Position numbers and translations under genes: made by a program | NCBI RefSeq assembly: GCF_016598595.1 | Contig: NZ_CP066786.1 | Location: forward strand, 705,501 to 769,500 | Direction: 5' to 3' | Source of the DNA: Martelella lutilitoris | Lineage (GTDB): Bacteria; Pseudomonadota; Alphaproteobacteria; Rhizobiales; Rhizobiaceae | DNA: 64,000 bases | Part shown: in pieces, positions 1 through 7,423 of the stretch | Layout: each line of letters starts with the position of its first letter | How positions within the stretch are numbered: the first letter of the stretch is position 1 | Notes under the pieces: model-generated | Told to the model about the DNA's origin: nothing | What the model saw: only the letters and a program-made list of their open reading frames with translations | Database searches by the model: none

Positions 1-90
1 GCCGGCGGCATCTATGCCGATCTGTGGAAACGCCAGTCCGGCGGCTTTCTCGCCGAGGACGAGACGCTTGCCGGAGAGGCTGCCGAGTAA
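1..90 (+). CDS. ABC transporter ATP-binding/permease protein, C-terminal tail (partial)
   Basis: Frame 1 is open from the window edge to a TAA at 88-90 and gives 29 residues. The stretch GGIYADLWKRQSGGFL resembles the extreme C-terminus of exporter-type ABC proteins (fused membrane and ATPase domains), where an alanine/glutamate-rich tail follows a similar YxxLW-RQSGGF sequence. The rest of the gene lies left of the window, so substrate and direction cannot be judged. A terminator follows about 70 bases later. Assignment rests on this short tail only. Confidence 0.5.
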   Translation, partial: AGGIYADLWKRQSGGFLAEDETLAGEAAE

Positions 91-156
91 GAACGGGCGG
101 GCCCGCCGGAGACGGCGGGCCCGCCGAAAAACCGACGGGTTTGTCAGCAGTCTGGG

Positions 157-180
157 AGGCGGCCGTGGCCGCCTTTCTTT
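157..180 (+). terminator. Rho-independent terminator after the ABC protein
   Basis: An 8-bp GC-rich inverted repeat (AGGCGGCC / GGCCGCCT, 157-164 and 167-174) is followed by TTCTTTG. It faces rightward and ends the partial ABC gene before the convergent phyR gene. Just upstream, a self-complementary 12-mer (GGCGGGCCCGCC) occurs twice, at 96-107 and 114-125. It can form a second, very strong hairpin, but no T-run follows it on the + strand. Confidence 0.7.
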
Positions 181-205
181 GTTTATGCGAGGTTGCCCGG
201 CCTCT

Positions 206-1000
206 TCAGGCCGCTTCCTGGTGTCGTTCCTGGAAGAACAGGGCCTGGCTGATCAGCGCCTTGACCATGTCCGGGTTGAACGGCTTGGTGACCAGGAAGG
301 TCGGCTCGGGTCGTTCGCCGGTCAGGAGGCGCTCGGGGAAGGCGGTGATGAAGATCACCGGAATGGAGTCATGCTCCAGGATGTCGTTGACCGCGTCGAT
401 ACCGGAGCTGCCGTCGGCAAGCTGGATGTCGGCGAGCACCATGCCTGGCTTGGAACTGTTGTAGAGGTCGACCGCTTCCTTGTGGGTGCGCGCGATGCCG
501 GTCACCCGATGACCGAGGCTTTCGACCATCTGCTCGATATCCATGGCGATCAGCGGCTCGTCCTCGATGATCATGATGTCGGTGGCCACCTGGCGGGCGA
601 TCTCTGCCGAGGCCTCGTCAACGAGGCCGGGGATCGCGTCGGGCTCGACCTCGAGGATCGCGGCCGTTTCCTCATGTGAGAAATTTTCGAGCGAGATCAG
701 CAGAAAGGCCTGCCGAGGCTTGGCCGGAAGCGCCATCAGATTGGCCGCGGCGCGTTTTTCCCATGAATAGGGCGATTCGATGTCCTCGATCTCGATCGTT
801 GTGGAACTGAACAGGCGTGAAAAGAGTTTGTAGAGTGAAACCTTGTCGTCGCCGTCCTCGGGAAAAAGAGAGACATCCTCGATCAGCGTTTCAAGGACGG
901 CGGCAACATAGGCATCGCCGGAGGTTTGCGATCCGGTCACGGCACGAGCGTACCGCCTGAGATATGGCAAATGGGCAGCGATACGGGTTGAAAGCGACAT
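206..1000 (-). CDS. phyR: PhyR, general stress response anti-anti-sigma response regulator
   Basis: 264 aa. The N-terminal half (about 1-135) is an ECF-sigma-like domain; the C-terminal half (about 140-258) is a receiver domain with acidic pair E146/D147, phospho-acceptor D191 (LADIQLAD), T219 and K239. In the family, phosphorylated PhyR uses the sigma-like domain to bind NepR and release the sigma factor EcfG. The start at 1000 (MSLSTRIAAHLPYL) is the family start and has an AGGAG about 9 bases upstream; a longer reading frame to 1066 is rejected. The gene diverges from nepR-ecfG, the classical layout in Hyphomicrobiales. Confidence 0.95.
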   Translation of the reverse strand: MSLSTRIAAHLPYLRRYARAVTGSQTSGDAYVAAVLETLIEDVSLFPEDGDDKVSLYKLFSRLFSSTTIEIEDIESPYSWEKRAAANLMALPAKPRQAFLLISLENFSHEETAAILEVEPDAIPGLVDEASAEIARQVATDIMIIEDEPLIAMDIEQMVESLGHRVTGIARTHKEAVDLYNSSKPGMVLADIQLADGSSGIDAVNDILEHDSIPVIFITAFPERLLTGERPEPTFLVTKPFNPDMVKALISQALFFQERHQEAA

Positions 1001-1080
1001 ATTATACAGTCTCCTGCCTCGGTAAATCTGTTGGGTAGGCTCAAAGAGCGCTATCAAAATGACCAAATGCGTCAGTCAAA

Positions 1081-1109
1081 AAAAAGTTCCGGCATCGAAG
1101 GAACTTTTT
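1081..1109. repeat. Perfect 10-bp inverted repeat between phyR and nepR
   Basis: AAAAAGTTCC (1081-1090), a 9-base spacer, then GGAACTTTTT (1100-1109). The right arm contains the -35 element of the rightward EcfG promoter. The left arm, read on the other strand, is an identical -35 (GGAAC) facing phyR; 17 bases downstream of it is ATT instead of the usual GTT (1066-1068). It may therefore be two back-to-back EcfG -35 boxes, or a protein-binding palindrome. Confidence 0.6.
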
Positions 1110-1124
1110 AACAGACCCGGCGTT
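1100..1124 (+). promoter_or_regulatory. EcfG-type promoter of nepR-ecfG
   Basis: GGAAC at 1100-1104, 17 bases, then GTT at 1122-1124. This matches the known alphaproteobacterial EcfG consensus (GGAAC-N16/17-GTT). It implies positive autoregulation of the sigma/anti-sigma operon, as known for this family. Confidence 0.8.
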
Positions 1125-1136
1125 TTCGGCTTGAAC

Positions 1137-1361
1137 ATGCAATTGGGTACAAACGGGATTAAACTGGTGAAAAGCAATAGCAGTCTGGGAAAAGGGGAAG
1201 CTCTGCCCGGCACGGCAAAGAGCCCGGAAGAGGCGATAAGCCGTCGCCTCAAGGCCCTTTACAATGCCGTTGAACAGGAGGAGATCCCGGATCGGTTTCT
1301 CGACCTGCTCGAACGTCTTGATGCGGCAGAGTCCGCTTCGACGCGCAAAGCAAAGGGGTGA
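1137..1361 (+). CDS. nepR: NepR, anti-sigma factor of the general stress response
   Basis: 74 aa from the ATG at 1137. The conserved NepR core is in the C-terminal half: ISRRLKALYNAVEQEEIPDR followed by FLDLLERLD. NepR holds EcfG inactive and is titrated by phosphorylated PhyR. The start is uncertain. The frame is open from 1059, but that start lies upstream of the EcfG -35 element and within 60 bases of the phyR start. The ATG at 1137 is only about 13 bases past the -10 element, so the EcfG transcript would have a very short leader, and a later GTG (1167) is possible. Its stop overlaps the ecfG start codon (GTGA), indicating translational coupling. Confidence 0.85.
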   Translation: MQLGTNGIKLVKSNSSLGKGEALPGTAKSPEEAISRRLKALYNAVEQEEIPDRFLDLLERLDAAESASTRKAKG

Positions 1362-1933
1362 CGGCCTTGGTCAGGGATGATGATACGAGCTTCAAGCGCG
1401 ATATGCTGAAGACGGTGCCCAGCCTGCGCGCCTTTGCGGTATCGCTGTGCGGGCACCAGGATATGGCGGACGATCTCGTTCAGGACACGATCATGAAGGC
1501 CTGGGCCAAGCAGGACAGTTTTGCCGAGGGCACGAACATCAAGGCATGGCTGTTCACGATCCTGCGCAACGAGTTCTACAGTCAGATGCGCAAGAGCGGT
1601 CGCGAAATACAGGATTCCGACAATGTCTTCACCGAACGGCTGTCGACGCATCCCGCACAGTATGGCGCGATGGACCTGCGCGACTTCCGCAAGGCGTTGA
1701 ACCGGCTGCCTGACGATCAGCGCGAGGCGATCATTCTCGTCGGCGCTTCCGGCTTTTCCTATGAGGAGGCGGCCGAGATTTGCCAATGCGCCATCGGCAC
1801 GATCAAGAGCCGCATCGCGCGTGCGCGCGGCAAGCTGCAGGAGCTTCTGGATATCCAGGGAGAGGTCGACTTCGGGCCGGATGCGAATTCCGCCGCCGTC
1901 GTCAGCAGCGCGTTCGTTACGCGCCCGGCATGA
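1358..1933 (+). CDS. ecfG: EcfG, ECF sigma factor of the general stress response
   Basis: 191 aa with a GTG start overlapping the nepR stop by four bases and an AAAGGGG ribosome site directly before it. Region 2 includes MADDLVQDTIMKAWAKQ and NIKAWLFTILRNEFYSQMRK. Region 4 includes LPDDQREAIILVGASGFSYE with the helix-turn-helix GTIKSRIARARGKL. A C-terminal tail of about 20 residues follows. It directs RNA polymerase to GGAAC-N16/17-GTT promoters, several of which are visible in this window. A strong terminator follows at 1973. Confidence 0.93.
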   Translation: MTALVRDDDTSFKRDMLKTVPSLRAFAVSLCGHQDMADDLVQDTIMKAWAKQDSFAEGTNIKAWLFTILRNEFYSQMRKSGREIQDSDNVFTERLSTHPAQYGAMDLRDFRKALNRLPDDQREAIILVGASGFSYEEAAEICQCAIGTIKSRIARARGKLQELLDIQGEVDFGPDANSAAVVSSAFVTRPA

Positions 1934-1972
1934 GGACAAGCCGCGACCGTTCTCCTGCTTCCGATCGAAAAT

Positions 1973-2006
1973 CGCCGTGCGTCCATTCGGACGCACGGCG
2001 TTTTCT
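1973..2006 (+). terminator. Rho-independent terminator of nepR-ecfG
   Basis: Perfect 12-bp stem (1973-1984 with 1989-2000), ATTC loop, then TTTTCT. It separates the ecfG operon from the kinase gene, which has its own promoter. Confidence 0.9.
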
Positions 2007-2036
2007 GCGTCTTCGGAACGAAATTCGGCGCGCAAG

Positions 2037-2061
2037 GGAACCTAAGCACTGGTCAGGCGTT
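2037..2061 (+). promoter_or_regulatory. EcfG-type promoter of the HWE kinase gene
   Basis: GGAAC at 2037-2041, exactly 17 bases, GTT at 2059-2061, in the intergenic space after the ecfG terminator. It has the same spacing as the nepR-ecfG promoter. Predicted leader to the GTG at 2158 is about 90 bases. Confidence 0.75.
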
Positions 2062-2157
2062 CTTGAGCGTGATTGATATTCCGCCGGTCGATGCGGTCAT
2101 CCGAAATTGCGCGGAAGATCCCTTGCTTTCGCCTCAGAATGAAGAGCCTTATAGTCC

Positions 2158-3666
2158 GTGGAACATTTGCCGAGCGATATTGTCGATGCGATCAAGGATC
2201 GGGACAGGCTAAACACCCTATCGCAGACAATCATGCGTGCCGCCGAGGTCGACGAAGACTTCGTCGCAATCGTCGAATCGGCGGCCTTGCGCTTCGCCTG
2301 CCCGGCAGCACTTATCCTGATAGCTGACTATGACGAAAATTGGGTACAGGCGGTTCACGGCATGCAGCTGGAGACCGTTCCGACCCGCTCCGGCCTTTTC
2401 GTCTATCCGATCGCGCTCAAGCAGGACCCGGCACTGATCCTCAATAATCCGGCCGACCAGCACGATATCGCGCCTTCCGTTCCGAACTATGGCGGTAAGC
2501 CCGTCAGGTTTTTCGCCGGCGCGCCAATCAAGGTGCACGGCATCAATGCCGGCTCGCTTTGCGTCATCGACGGGATCAATCATCGCGACATTTCCGATGA
2601 GGATGCCGCGGCGCTGCGCCGTCTCGCCAATCTGGCCGGCTCGCTCTACGAATTGAAGGATGCCGCGCGCGGCAAGGCTTCCGCCGATATAGCGCTGTCG
2701 CGCGCCCAGAAGCGTCACTCCATGGCGCTTCGCGCCGGCAACATCGCAGCCTGGAGCTGGGACCGCCAAAGCAATATGGTCGAGTGCGACAATGCGCTGA
2801 GGGAAATGCTCGGCCTGCCGGCCGGCGAGCCGGTGACTTGCCGCAGCCTTCTTGCAGCCATCGCGCCGGAGACGCGCTTTCCGCTTCTGCGCCGCTTCAA
2901 GTCGGCGCTCGATCGCGGCGAAGAGTACCAGTGCGAATTCAAGGCCGCCGCAACGGGCAAGTGGTTGCTGTCGCTCGGCGGCGCCTATGAAAGCGCGCTG
3001 TCGGCCGAGCAGAGCGGGCCGGTCTTCGGCGTCGTTGTCGATATCTCGACAACCAAGGAGTCGGAGCAGAAGACGCGGCTCCTCCTGCGCGAGCTCAATC
3101 ATCGGGTCAAGAACACGCTGGCGATCGTCCAGTCGATCGCCGGCCAGACACTGCGGCGCTCGCGCAGTTCGGCAGAGTTCAACATGGCCTTTTCCGGCCG
3201 CCTTCAGGCCTTGTCGGCCGCCCACACCCTGCTTTCCGACGAGCAGTGGGGGGCGATCGCGCTTGACCGCTTGCTGCGTTCCCAGGTGGCGCCGTATATC
3301 GACAGCGCCAGCCGGCAGGTCGATATTCACGGTAGCGCTGTCTTCCTCGATCCCGACGAGGCGCTGGCGCTTGGTCTCGTTATCCACGAACTGGCGAGCA
3401 ATGCCGCGAAGTTCGGGGCGCTTTCCACGCGCGCCGGCGTCGTCGATATCTCGGTTGCCTGCGGCGAGGACGATAATGGCGCGTCCCATCTCGAGCTCGA
3501 CTGGGTGGAGGTCGGCGGCCCGCCGGTCACGCCGCCGCAAGAGCGCGGCTTCGGCAGCGTTCTGATCGAGCGCAGTCTCGACAAGGTTATCGGCAGCAAG
3601 GTCGATGTTGAATTTGCCGGCACCGGCCTCAGGGTCCATATCCGCATGCCGTTGCGCTTCTGCTGA
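2158..3666 (+). CDS. Soluble GAF-PAS sensor histidine kinase, HWE family
   Basis: 502 aa, no signal peptide or membrane segment. A GAF-like domain spans about 20-165 and a PAS-like domain about 185-300. The kinase core starts with the HWE/HisKA_2 motif RELNHRVKNTLAIVQSIAGQ (phospho-acceptor H315). The N-box is HELASNAAKFGAL (410-422) and the G-box GFGSVLIER (464-472). HWE and HisKA_2 kinases are known input kinases for PhyR. The position beside ecfG and the EcfG promoter upstream make it a good candidate cytosolic PhyR kinase (inference). Start is GTG at 2158; the ribosome site is weak, so the start is less sure than the product. A terminator follows. Confidence 0.88.
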   Translation: MEHLPSDIVDAIKDRDRLNTLSQTIMRAAEVDEDFVAIVESAALRFACPAALILIADYDENWVQAVHGMQLETVPTRSGLFVYPIALKQDPALILNNPADQHDIAPSVPNYGGKPVRFFAGAPIKVHGINAGSLCVIDGINHRDISDEDAAALRRLANLAGSLYELKDAARGKASADIALSRAQKRHSMALRAGNIAAWSWDRQSNMVECDNALREMLGLPAGEPVTCRSLLAAIAPETRFPLLRRFKSALDRGEEYQCEFKAAATGKWLLSLGGAYESALSAEQSGPVFGVVVDISTTKESEQKTRLLLRELNHRVKNTLAIVQSIAGQTLRRSRSSAEFNMAFSGRLQALSAAHTLLSDEQWGAIALDRLLRSQVAPYIDSASRQVDIHGSAVFLDPDEALALGLVIHELASNAAKFGALSTRAGVVDISVACGEDDNGASHLELDWVEVGGPPVTPPQERGFGSVLIERSLDKVIGSKVDVEFAGTGLRVHIRMPLRFC

Positions 3667-3694
3667 GGTCTTTCGCCGCGCCCTCCGCCGGACC

Positions 3695-3728
3695 CCGCCC
3701 GCCGCCGGAAGGCCGGGCGGTTTTTTTT
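3695..3728 (+). terminator. Rho-independent terminator of the HWE kinase gene
   Basis: Stem CCGCCCG / CGGGCGG with an inner GCC-GGAA-GGC hairpin, followed by eight T residues (3721-3728). Confidence 0.9.
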
Positions 3729-3761
3729 GCCTTCCCTGATCGAAAAAAACGTATCGACGCA

Positions 3762-3786
3762 GGAACAAGGTGTCCGGCAGCACGTT
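3762..3786 (+). promoter_or_regulatory. EcfG-type promoter of the PRC-barrel gene
   Basis: GGAAC at 3762-3766, 17 bases, GTT at 3784-3786, about 90 bases before the start at 3879. Third copy of the same promoter architecture within 2.7 kb. Confidence 0.75.
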
Positions 3787-3878
3787 TTGTTGGTGTGCAG
3801 CGAGTGAGAATAAAACGAGATTAAAACAAATATTAAATCGGCTCGCAAAGAAACATTCAGGAAAAGAGGAGTATTGAT

Positions 3879-4946
3879 ATGCTTCGCAAGATTCTTTCGA
3901 CTACGGCATTGGTAGCAGTCGTTTCCACGGGCGCGGCCTATGCTCAGGACGCTACCAATACCGACACGATGGACAACAAGCCCGCCGCGACGACCGGCAT
4001 GGAAGCTGGCATGGAAACGGGCGCAACGCCGGTCTTTCCCGAACGTCAGGCTGCTTCTGACGACGCTCAGAGCTTCTTCGGCGCAACCGACCAGCAGGTT
4101 CTCGCAAGCTCGCTCCTCGGCTGGCCCGTCTATGGCCAGGATGCCGATGATCAGGGCCGCGAGCAGATCGGCGACATCAATGACATCGTAATGGGCTCGA
4201 ACGGCAACGCGACTGCTGCCGTCATCGGCGTTGGCGGTTTTCTCGGCATCGGCGAAAAGGATGTCGCCGTGTCCTTCGACCGTCTCGGCTGGCAGCAGGG
4301 CGAGAACGGCAACTGGCTGACGATCGACGCGACCATCGAGGAACTCGAGAACGCCCCGTCATTCGAATATGACGATCCGAATCTGATCGAGGGCGGCACG
4401 GCGGCGATCCGCGAGGAGGCCGGCCAGCTTCGCACGGCGACCAATGACGCCGCCAACAACGTTGCAAGCGAGACGCAGGACCTCGCCAATACCACCGGCA
4501 ACGCCATGAACCAGGCCGGAGAGGCCGCGGGCAACGCCATGGACGACATGGTGGCCGGCGTGAACAGCATGGGCGAGAACGCCGCAGAGACGATGAATGC
4601 GGAAAATCCGATGCTGGAGGGCATGTCCGAGGTCGACATGGCGTCGATCTCCTTCGACCAGCTTGACGGCGCCACCGTGCTGAGCGCTGAAGGCGACAGC
4701 ATGGGCGATGTATCGAACATCATGACCCATGGCGATCAGAGCCAGAACATCCTGATCGTTGACGTCGGCGGTTTCCTGGGTATCGGCGAGAAGCCCGTGG
4801 CGATCTCCGCCGATGCGGCGACGGTCATGAGCGACGGCGACGTCTATGTCGTCAAGACGCGGTTTGACCGGGAAACGCTGGAAAATCAGCCGGAATTCTC
4901 CGAACAGGCGCTGAATGAAAATCCGGATGCCGTTCTTCTGAACTGA
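3879..4946 (+). CDS. Exported protein with two PRC-barrel domains
   Basis: 355 aa. A signal peptide is visible at 1-23 (ILSTTALVAVVSTGAAYA, cleavage near AYA-QD). Two PRC-barrel-like domains lie at about 72-145 and 250-335. Each contains the signature VGGFLGIGEK (second copy followed by PVAIS, first by DVAVS). Between them, about 165-240, is an Ala/Asn-rich helical linker with repeated NAMNQAGEAAGNAMDD-like units. PRC-barrel proteins of this type in rhizobia are often stress-induced envelope proteins; the ligand is unknown. The ribosome site AAAAGAGGAG precedes the ATG. An EcfG box upstream places it in the general stress regulon (inference). Confidence 0.85.
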   Translation: MLRKILSTTALVAVVSTGAAYAQDATNTDTMDNKPAATTGMEAGMETGATPVFPERQAASDDAQSFFGATDQQVLASSLLGWPVYGQDADDQGREQIGDINDIVMGSNGNATAAVIGVGGFLGIGEKDVAVSFDRLGWQQGENGNWLTIDATIEELENAPSFEYDDPNLIEGGTAAIREEAGQLRTATNDAANNVASETQDLANTTGNAMNQAGEAAGNAMDDMVAGVNSMGENAAETMNAENPMLEGMSEVDMASISFDQLDGATVLSAEGDSMGDVSNIMTHGDQSQNILIVDVGGFLGIGEKPVAISADAATVMSDGDVYVVKTRFDRETLENQPEFSEQALNENPDAVLLN

Positions 4947-4975
4947 TAACTCCGGAAGCAGTGCGTTGCGATAGG

Positions 4976-5001
4976 CCCGCGATCTTCGGATCGCGGGTTT
5001 T
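4976..5001 (+). terminator. Rho-independent terminator of the PRC-barrel gene
   Basis: Nine-bp stem CCCGCGATC / GATCGCGGG with TTCG tetraloop, then TTTT. A second weaker hairpin (AACCGG / CCGGTT, 5014-5032) followed by TTTT overlaps the end of the convergent gene. Confidence 0.88.
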
Positions 5002-5019
5002 CGTTGCGCGGAGAACCGG

Positions 5020-5703
5020 TCAATGGCCGGTTTTTTCGCGCCATTTGCCGCCCTCGCCGCGCTGAAGCAGGGGCGTTGAAAAGCAGGCGTGGATTTTTTT
5101 CGAGAGCCCGTCCTCGTATTCGTCGAGGGGGGCGCGGTATCGCGCTGTCTGCAGCATGGCCGCGCCGATCGTGACGGGGCGGATGCCGCATTTTTCGAGC
5201 AGAGACAGGCCGGCGAGGATCGAGCGTCCCGAGGAAATCACGTCATCGACGAGGGCGACGCGCTTTCCGGAAAGGAGCGGTAGCATGCGCGGGTCGATGA
5301 ACAGGCGCTTGTCCTGATGCGGCGTCGTTACCGAGTTCATGGGCATTGACAGCGCGTCCTCGTACCAGAACTTGCGGGAATTGCCGAGCGGAACGAAGCG
5401 GGCGTGACCCAGCGCCCTGGCGACGCCAGAGGCAAGCGTAAGTCCCAAGGTGGGCAGGCCGACGATGATATCCGGCGAGTCTGCCGCCAGGCGTCCGGCA
5501 AGGTCTTCGGCCAGCGTATCGCAGACGGCAAATGAAGCCTGATTGATGATGAGCGACGCAAGGCCACCGTCGCCCGCCTTGCGGATCGGCAGCAGCAATT
5601 GCCGGCCATCGGCAAGGGTTGCCGGGTAGGCGGCGGCGAGCGGCGCATGCGGATCGAATGTCCGAGGGGGCAGAAATTCCTGCCAGAAATCATGAGGTTG
5701 CAT
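5020..5703 (-). CDS. Phosphoribosyltransferase-family protein
   Basis: 227 aa from MQPHDFWQEFLPP, preceded by AGGACATGCCAAG; a longer frame to 5793 has no support. The PRPP-binding loop of type I phosphoribosyltransferases is present (VALVDDVISSGRSI, hydrophobic stretch plus DD, near residue 165). Family members transfer or hydrolyse phosphoribosyl groups in nucleotide salvage, but the substrate is not evident here. It is convergent with the PRC-barrel gene and divergent from corA. Could be an adenine/hypoxanthine-like salvage enzyme or a regulatory homologue. Confidence 0.75.
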   Translation of the reverse strand: MQPHDFWQEFLPPRTFDPHAPLAAAYPATLADGRQLLLPIRKAGDGGLASLIINQASFAVCDTLAEDLAGRLAADSPDIIVGLPTLGLTLASGVARALGHARFVPLGNSRKFWYEDALSMPMNSVTTPHQDKRLFIDPRMLPLLSGKRVALVDDVISSGRSILAGLSLLEKCGIRPVTIGAAMLQTARYRAPLDEYEDGLSKKIHACFSTPLLQRGEGGKWREKTGH

Positions 5704-5858
5704 CTTGGCATGTCCTGATCGAGGGCTGGGCGTGTTTTCCAGCGCAGCCCTGGAGGGGGTGCTGTCCGGCGACGCGAGGTCAAAAAAACACACTTGCCCT
5801 GTCTATTATGCTTGGGTAGCCAGTAGAGGCAAGCGCGAGGTCAGAAGGCGGGGTTCAG

Positions 5859-6836
5859 ATGATCCATCTCTACAGGGTCGGCGGTGTCAAGACCGCCTTG
5901 CCGTCGTCAGGCGCGGCGGAACCGCTTGGCGAGGACGTCGTCTGGATCGACATGCTCGATCCGACCGAGGCCGACATGCAGCATATGGAATCGCTCCTGG
6001 GCGTGATGCTCCCCACCCGCGAGACGCTGAAGAACATCGAACCTTCCAGCCGTTACTATACCGAGGGCAACGCCGTATACATGACGGCGTCGATCGTCAT
6101 GAACGTGGATTTCGGTCTGGCCCAGCTGACCGATGTCGGCTTCATCCTCGCCGAAGGCAGGCTTGTGACCATCCGCCACGCCGAGCCGAAGCCGTTCTTT
6201 CTCTTCGCCGCCGACATGAAGCGTCTCGATATCGGGCCCGGGCAGGGCGTACGGGTTCTCGCCCACCTGCTCGACACGATCGTCGACCGCACGGCCGAGA
6301 TCCTGGAACTGGCGGTTGCCAAGATCGATAATATCTCGATCGCCGTTTTCGGGGAGGGCGTGCGCGGACGCCGACGCCCTCCGGCCGAACTCGAGGAGCG
6401 GCTGATCGAGATCTCGACCTACCACCGCCTCGTCAGCAAGACGCGCGACAGCCTGATCACGCTGGCACGCCTTTCCACCTACGTGCAGGCGCTTGGCCGG
6501 GTGCGGGACGACAAGCCGACCAAGGATCTCTGCCGCATCGTCGCCCACGACATCCAGTCGCTGTCCGAGCACGCCAGTTTCGTTTCTTCCAATATTTCCT
6601 TCCTGCTCGATTCGTCGCTCGGTCTCGTCAATCTCGAACAGAACAACATCATGAAGCTGTTCTCTGTCGTTTCGGTGGTCTTTGCGCCGCCGATGCTGAT
6701 CGCCGGCATCTATGGCATGAATTTCGACCGCATGCCCGAACTGCACTGGGCATACGGTTATCCCGCCGCCGTTGCCGCAATGCTCCTGACGGGCGTTCTC
6801 GCTATCTACTGGCTGCGCTCGCGCGGCTGGTTCTAG
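5859..6836 (+). CDS. corA: CorA-family divalent metal ion transporter
   Basis: 325 aa, close to the usual CorA length. A large cytosolic N-terminal domain is followed by two membrane helices near the C-terminus: about 265-285, ending in the family signature YGMNF (selectivity loop GMN near 286-288), and about 297-317. It ends in WLRSRGWF, the typical short basic tail. CorA channels import Mg2+ (some members Co2+ or Ni2+, or export Zn2+). Monocistronic, with GGCGGGGTTCAG before the ATG. Confidence 0.88.
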   Translation: MIHLYRVGGVKTALPSSGAAEPLGEDVVWIDMLDPTEADMQHMESLLGVMLPTRETLKNIEPSSRYYTEGNAVYMTASIVMNVDFGLAQLTDVGFILAEGRLVTIRHAEPKPFFLFAADMKRLDIGPGQGVRVLAHLLDTIVDRTAEILELAVAKIDNISIAVFGEGVRGRRRPPAELEERLIEISTYHRLVSKTRDSLITLARLSTYVQALGRVRDDKPTKDLCRIVAHDIQSLSEHASFVSSNISFLLDSSLGLVNLEQNNIMKLFSVVSVVFAPPMLIAGIYGMNFDRMPELHWAYGYPAAVAAMLLTGVLAIYWLRSRGWF

Positions 6837-6883
6837 GGCTTTGGTCGAACAAATCCGGTTGCGCAATTGCGGTTGCCTCGAAG

Positions 6884-6912
6884 CTTGACTAGCATGGCGG
6901 TGAAAACTATGG
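6884..6912 (+). promoter_or_regulatory. Housekeeping sigma-70-type promoter of the atp F0 operon
   Basis: CTTGAC (6884-6889), 17 bases, CTATGG (6907-6912). This is close to the rhizobial sigma-70 consensus CTTGAC-N17-CTATAT and lies about 100 bases before atpI. Confidence 0.6.
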
Positions 6913-7014
6913 TGCGCCCGACTTGACCGGGGGGTCCCAAAGGCTTTATCGCATCGCTGAAACATCCGCCGAGCGCCGGTCGCGCGGTCGAGGATTTTTG
7001 GGAAAGCGGATTTG

Positions 7015-7359
7015 ATGGCTGAGGACGGGCAGGAGGACTTGGAAGAACGCCGCAAGCGGCTGGCCAGCGAACTGGGCGCGCTGCGGAAGGGCCAGAATGG
7101 AGAGAGCGACAGGAAGGCGGAAAGCTCCGCCAATGACCGGCGTGAAATGTCGAAGGGGCTGAAGCTTTCGAGCGAATTCATGGCCGCCATTTTCGTCGGT
7201 TTCATGATCGGCTTTCTCCTCGACAAGTTTGCCGGAACCGGCCCCTGGGGCATGATCGGCTTTCTTCTTCTCGGTTTTGGCGCCGGGGTCTTGAATGTGT
7301 TGCGCTCCGTCGGTTATGTGGCTGAGCCGGAGGACCGTCTGAAGAAGGACGGGAAATAG
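7015..7359 (+). CDS. atpI: AtpI, F0F1 ATP synthase assembly protein
   Basis: 114 aa. A charged, coil-rich N-terminus (about 1-45) precedes two membrane helices (about 57-75 and 80-100) with glycine-rich GFMIGFLLDKFAGTGPWG and GFLLLGFGAGVLNV. AtpI is a small membrane protein that helps c-ring assembly and is the first gene of the alphaproteobacterial F0 operon. The ATG at 7015 is chosen over the TTG immediately before it. Confidence 0.9.
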   Translation: MAEDGQEDLEERRKRLASELGALRKGQNGESDRKAESSANDRREMSKGLKLSSEFMAAIFVGFMIGFLLDKFAGTGPWGMIGFLLLGFGAGVLNVLRSVGYVAEPEDRLKKDGK

Positions 7360-7423
7360 AGTTTGGTTCTGCGCGCATGACCGCCCCAAGCGGGTCCGCG
7401 CAAGGTGAGAAGAGAGAGCACAG

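Noticed and set aside
2160..2180. A GGAAC overlapping the kinase start codon as another EcfG box
   Set aside because: No GTT at 16-17 bases; the box at 2037 fits.
2218..3783. Long open frame of 521 codons opposite the HWE kinase
   Set aside because: It mirrors a high-GC gene on the other strand and contains no recognisable domain; the plus-strand protein has clear GAF, PAS and kinase motifs.
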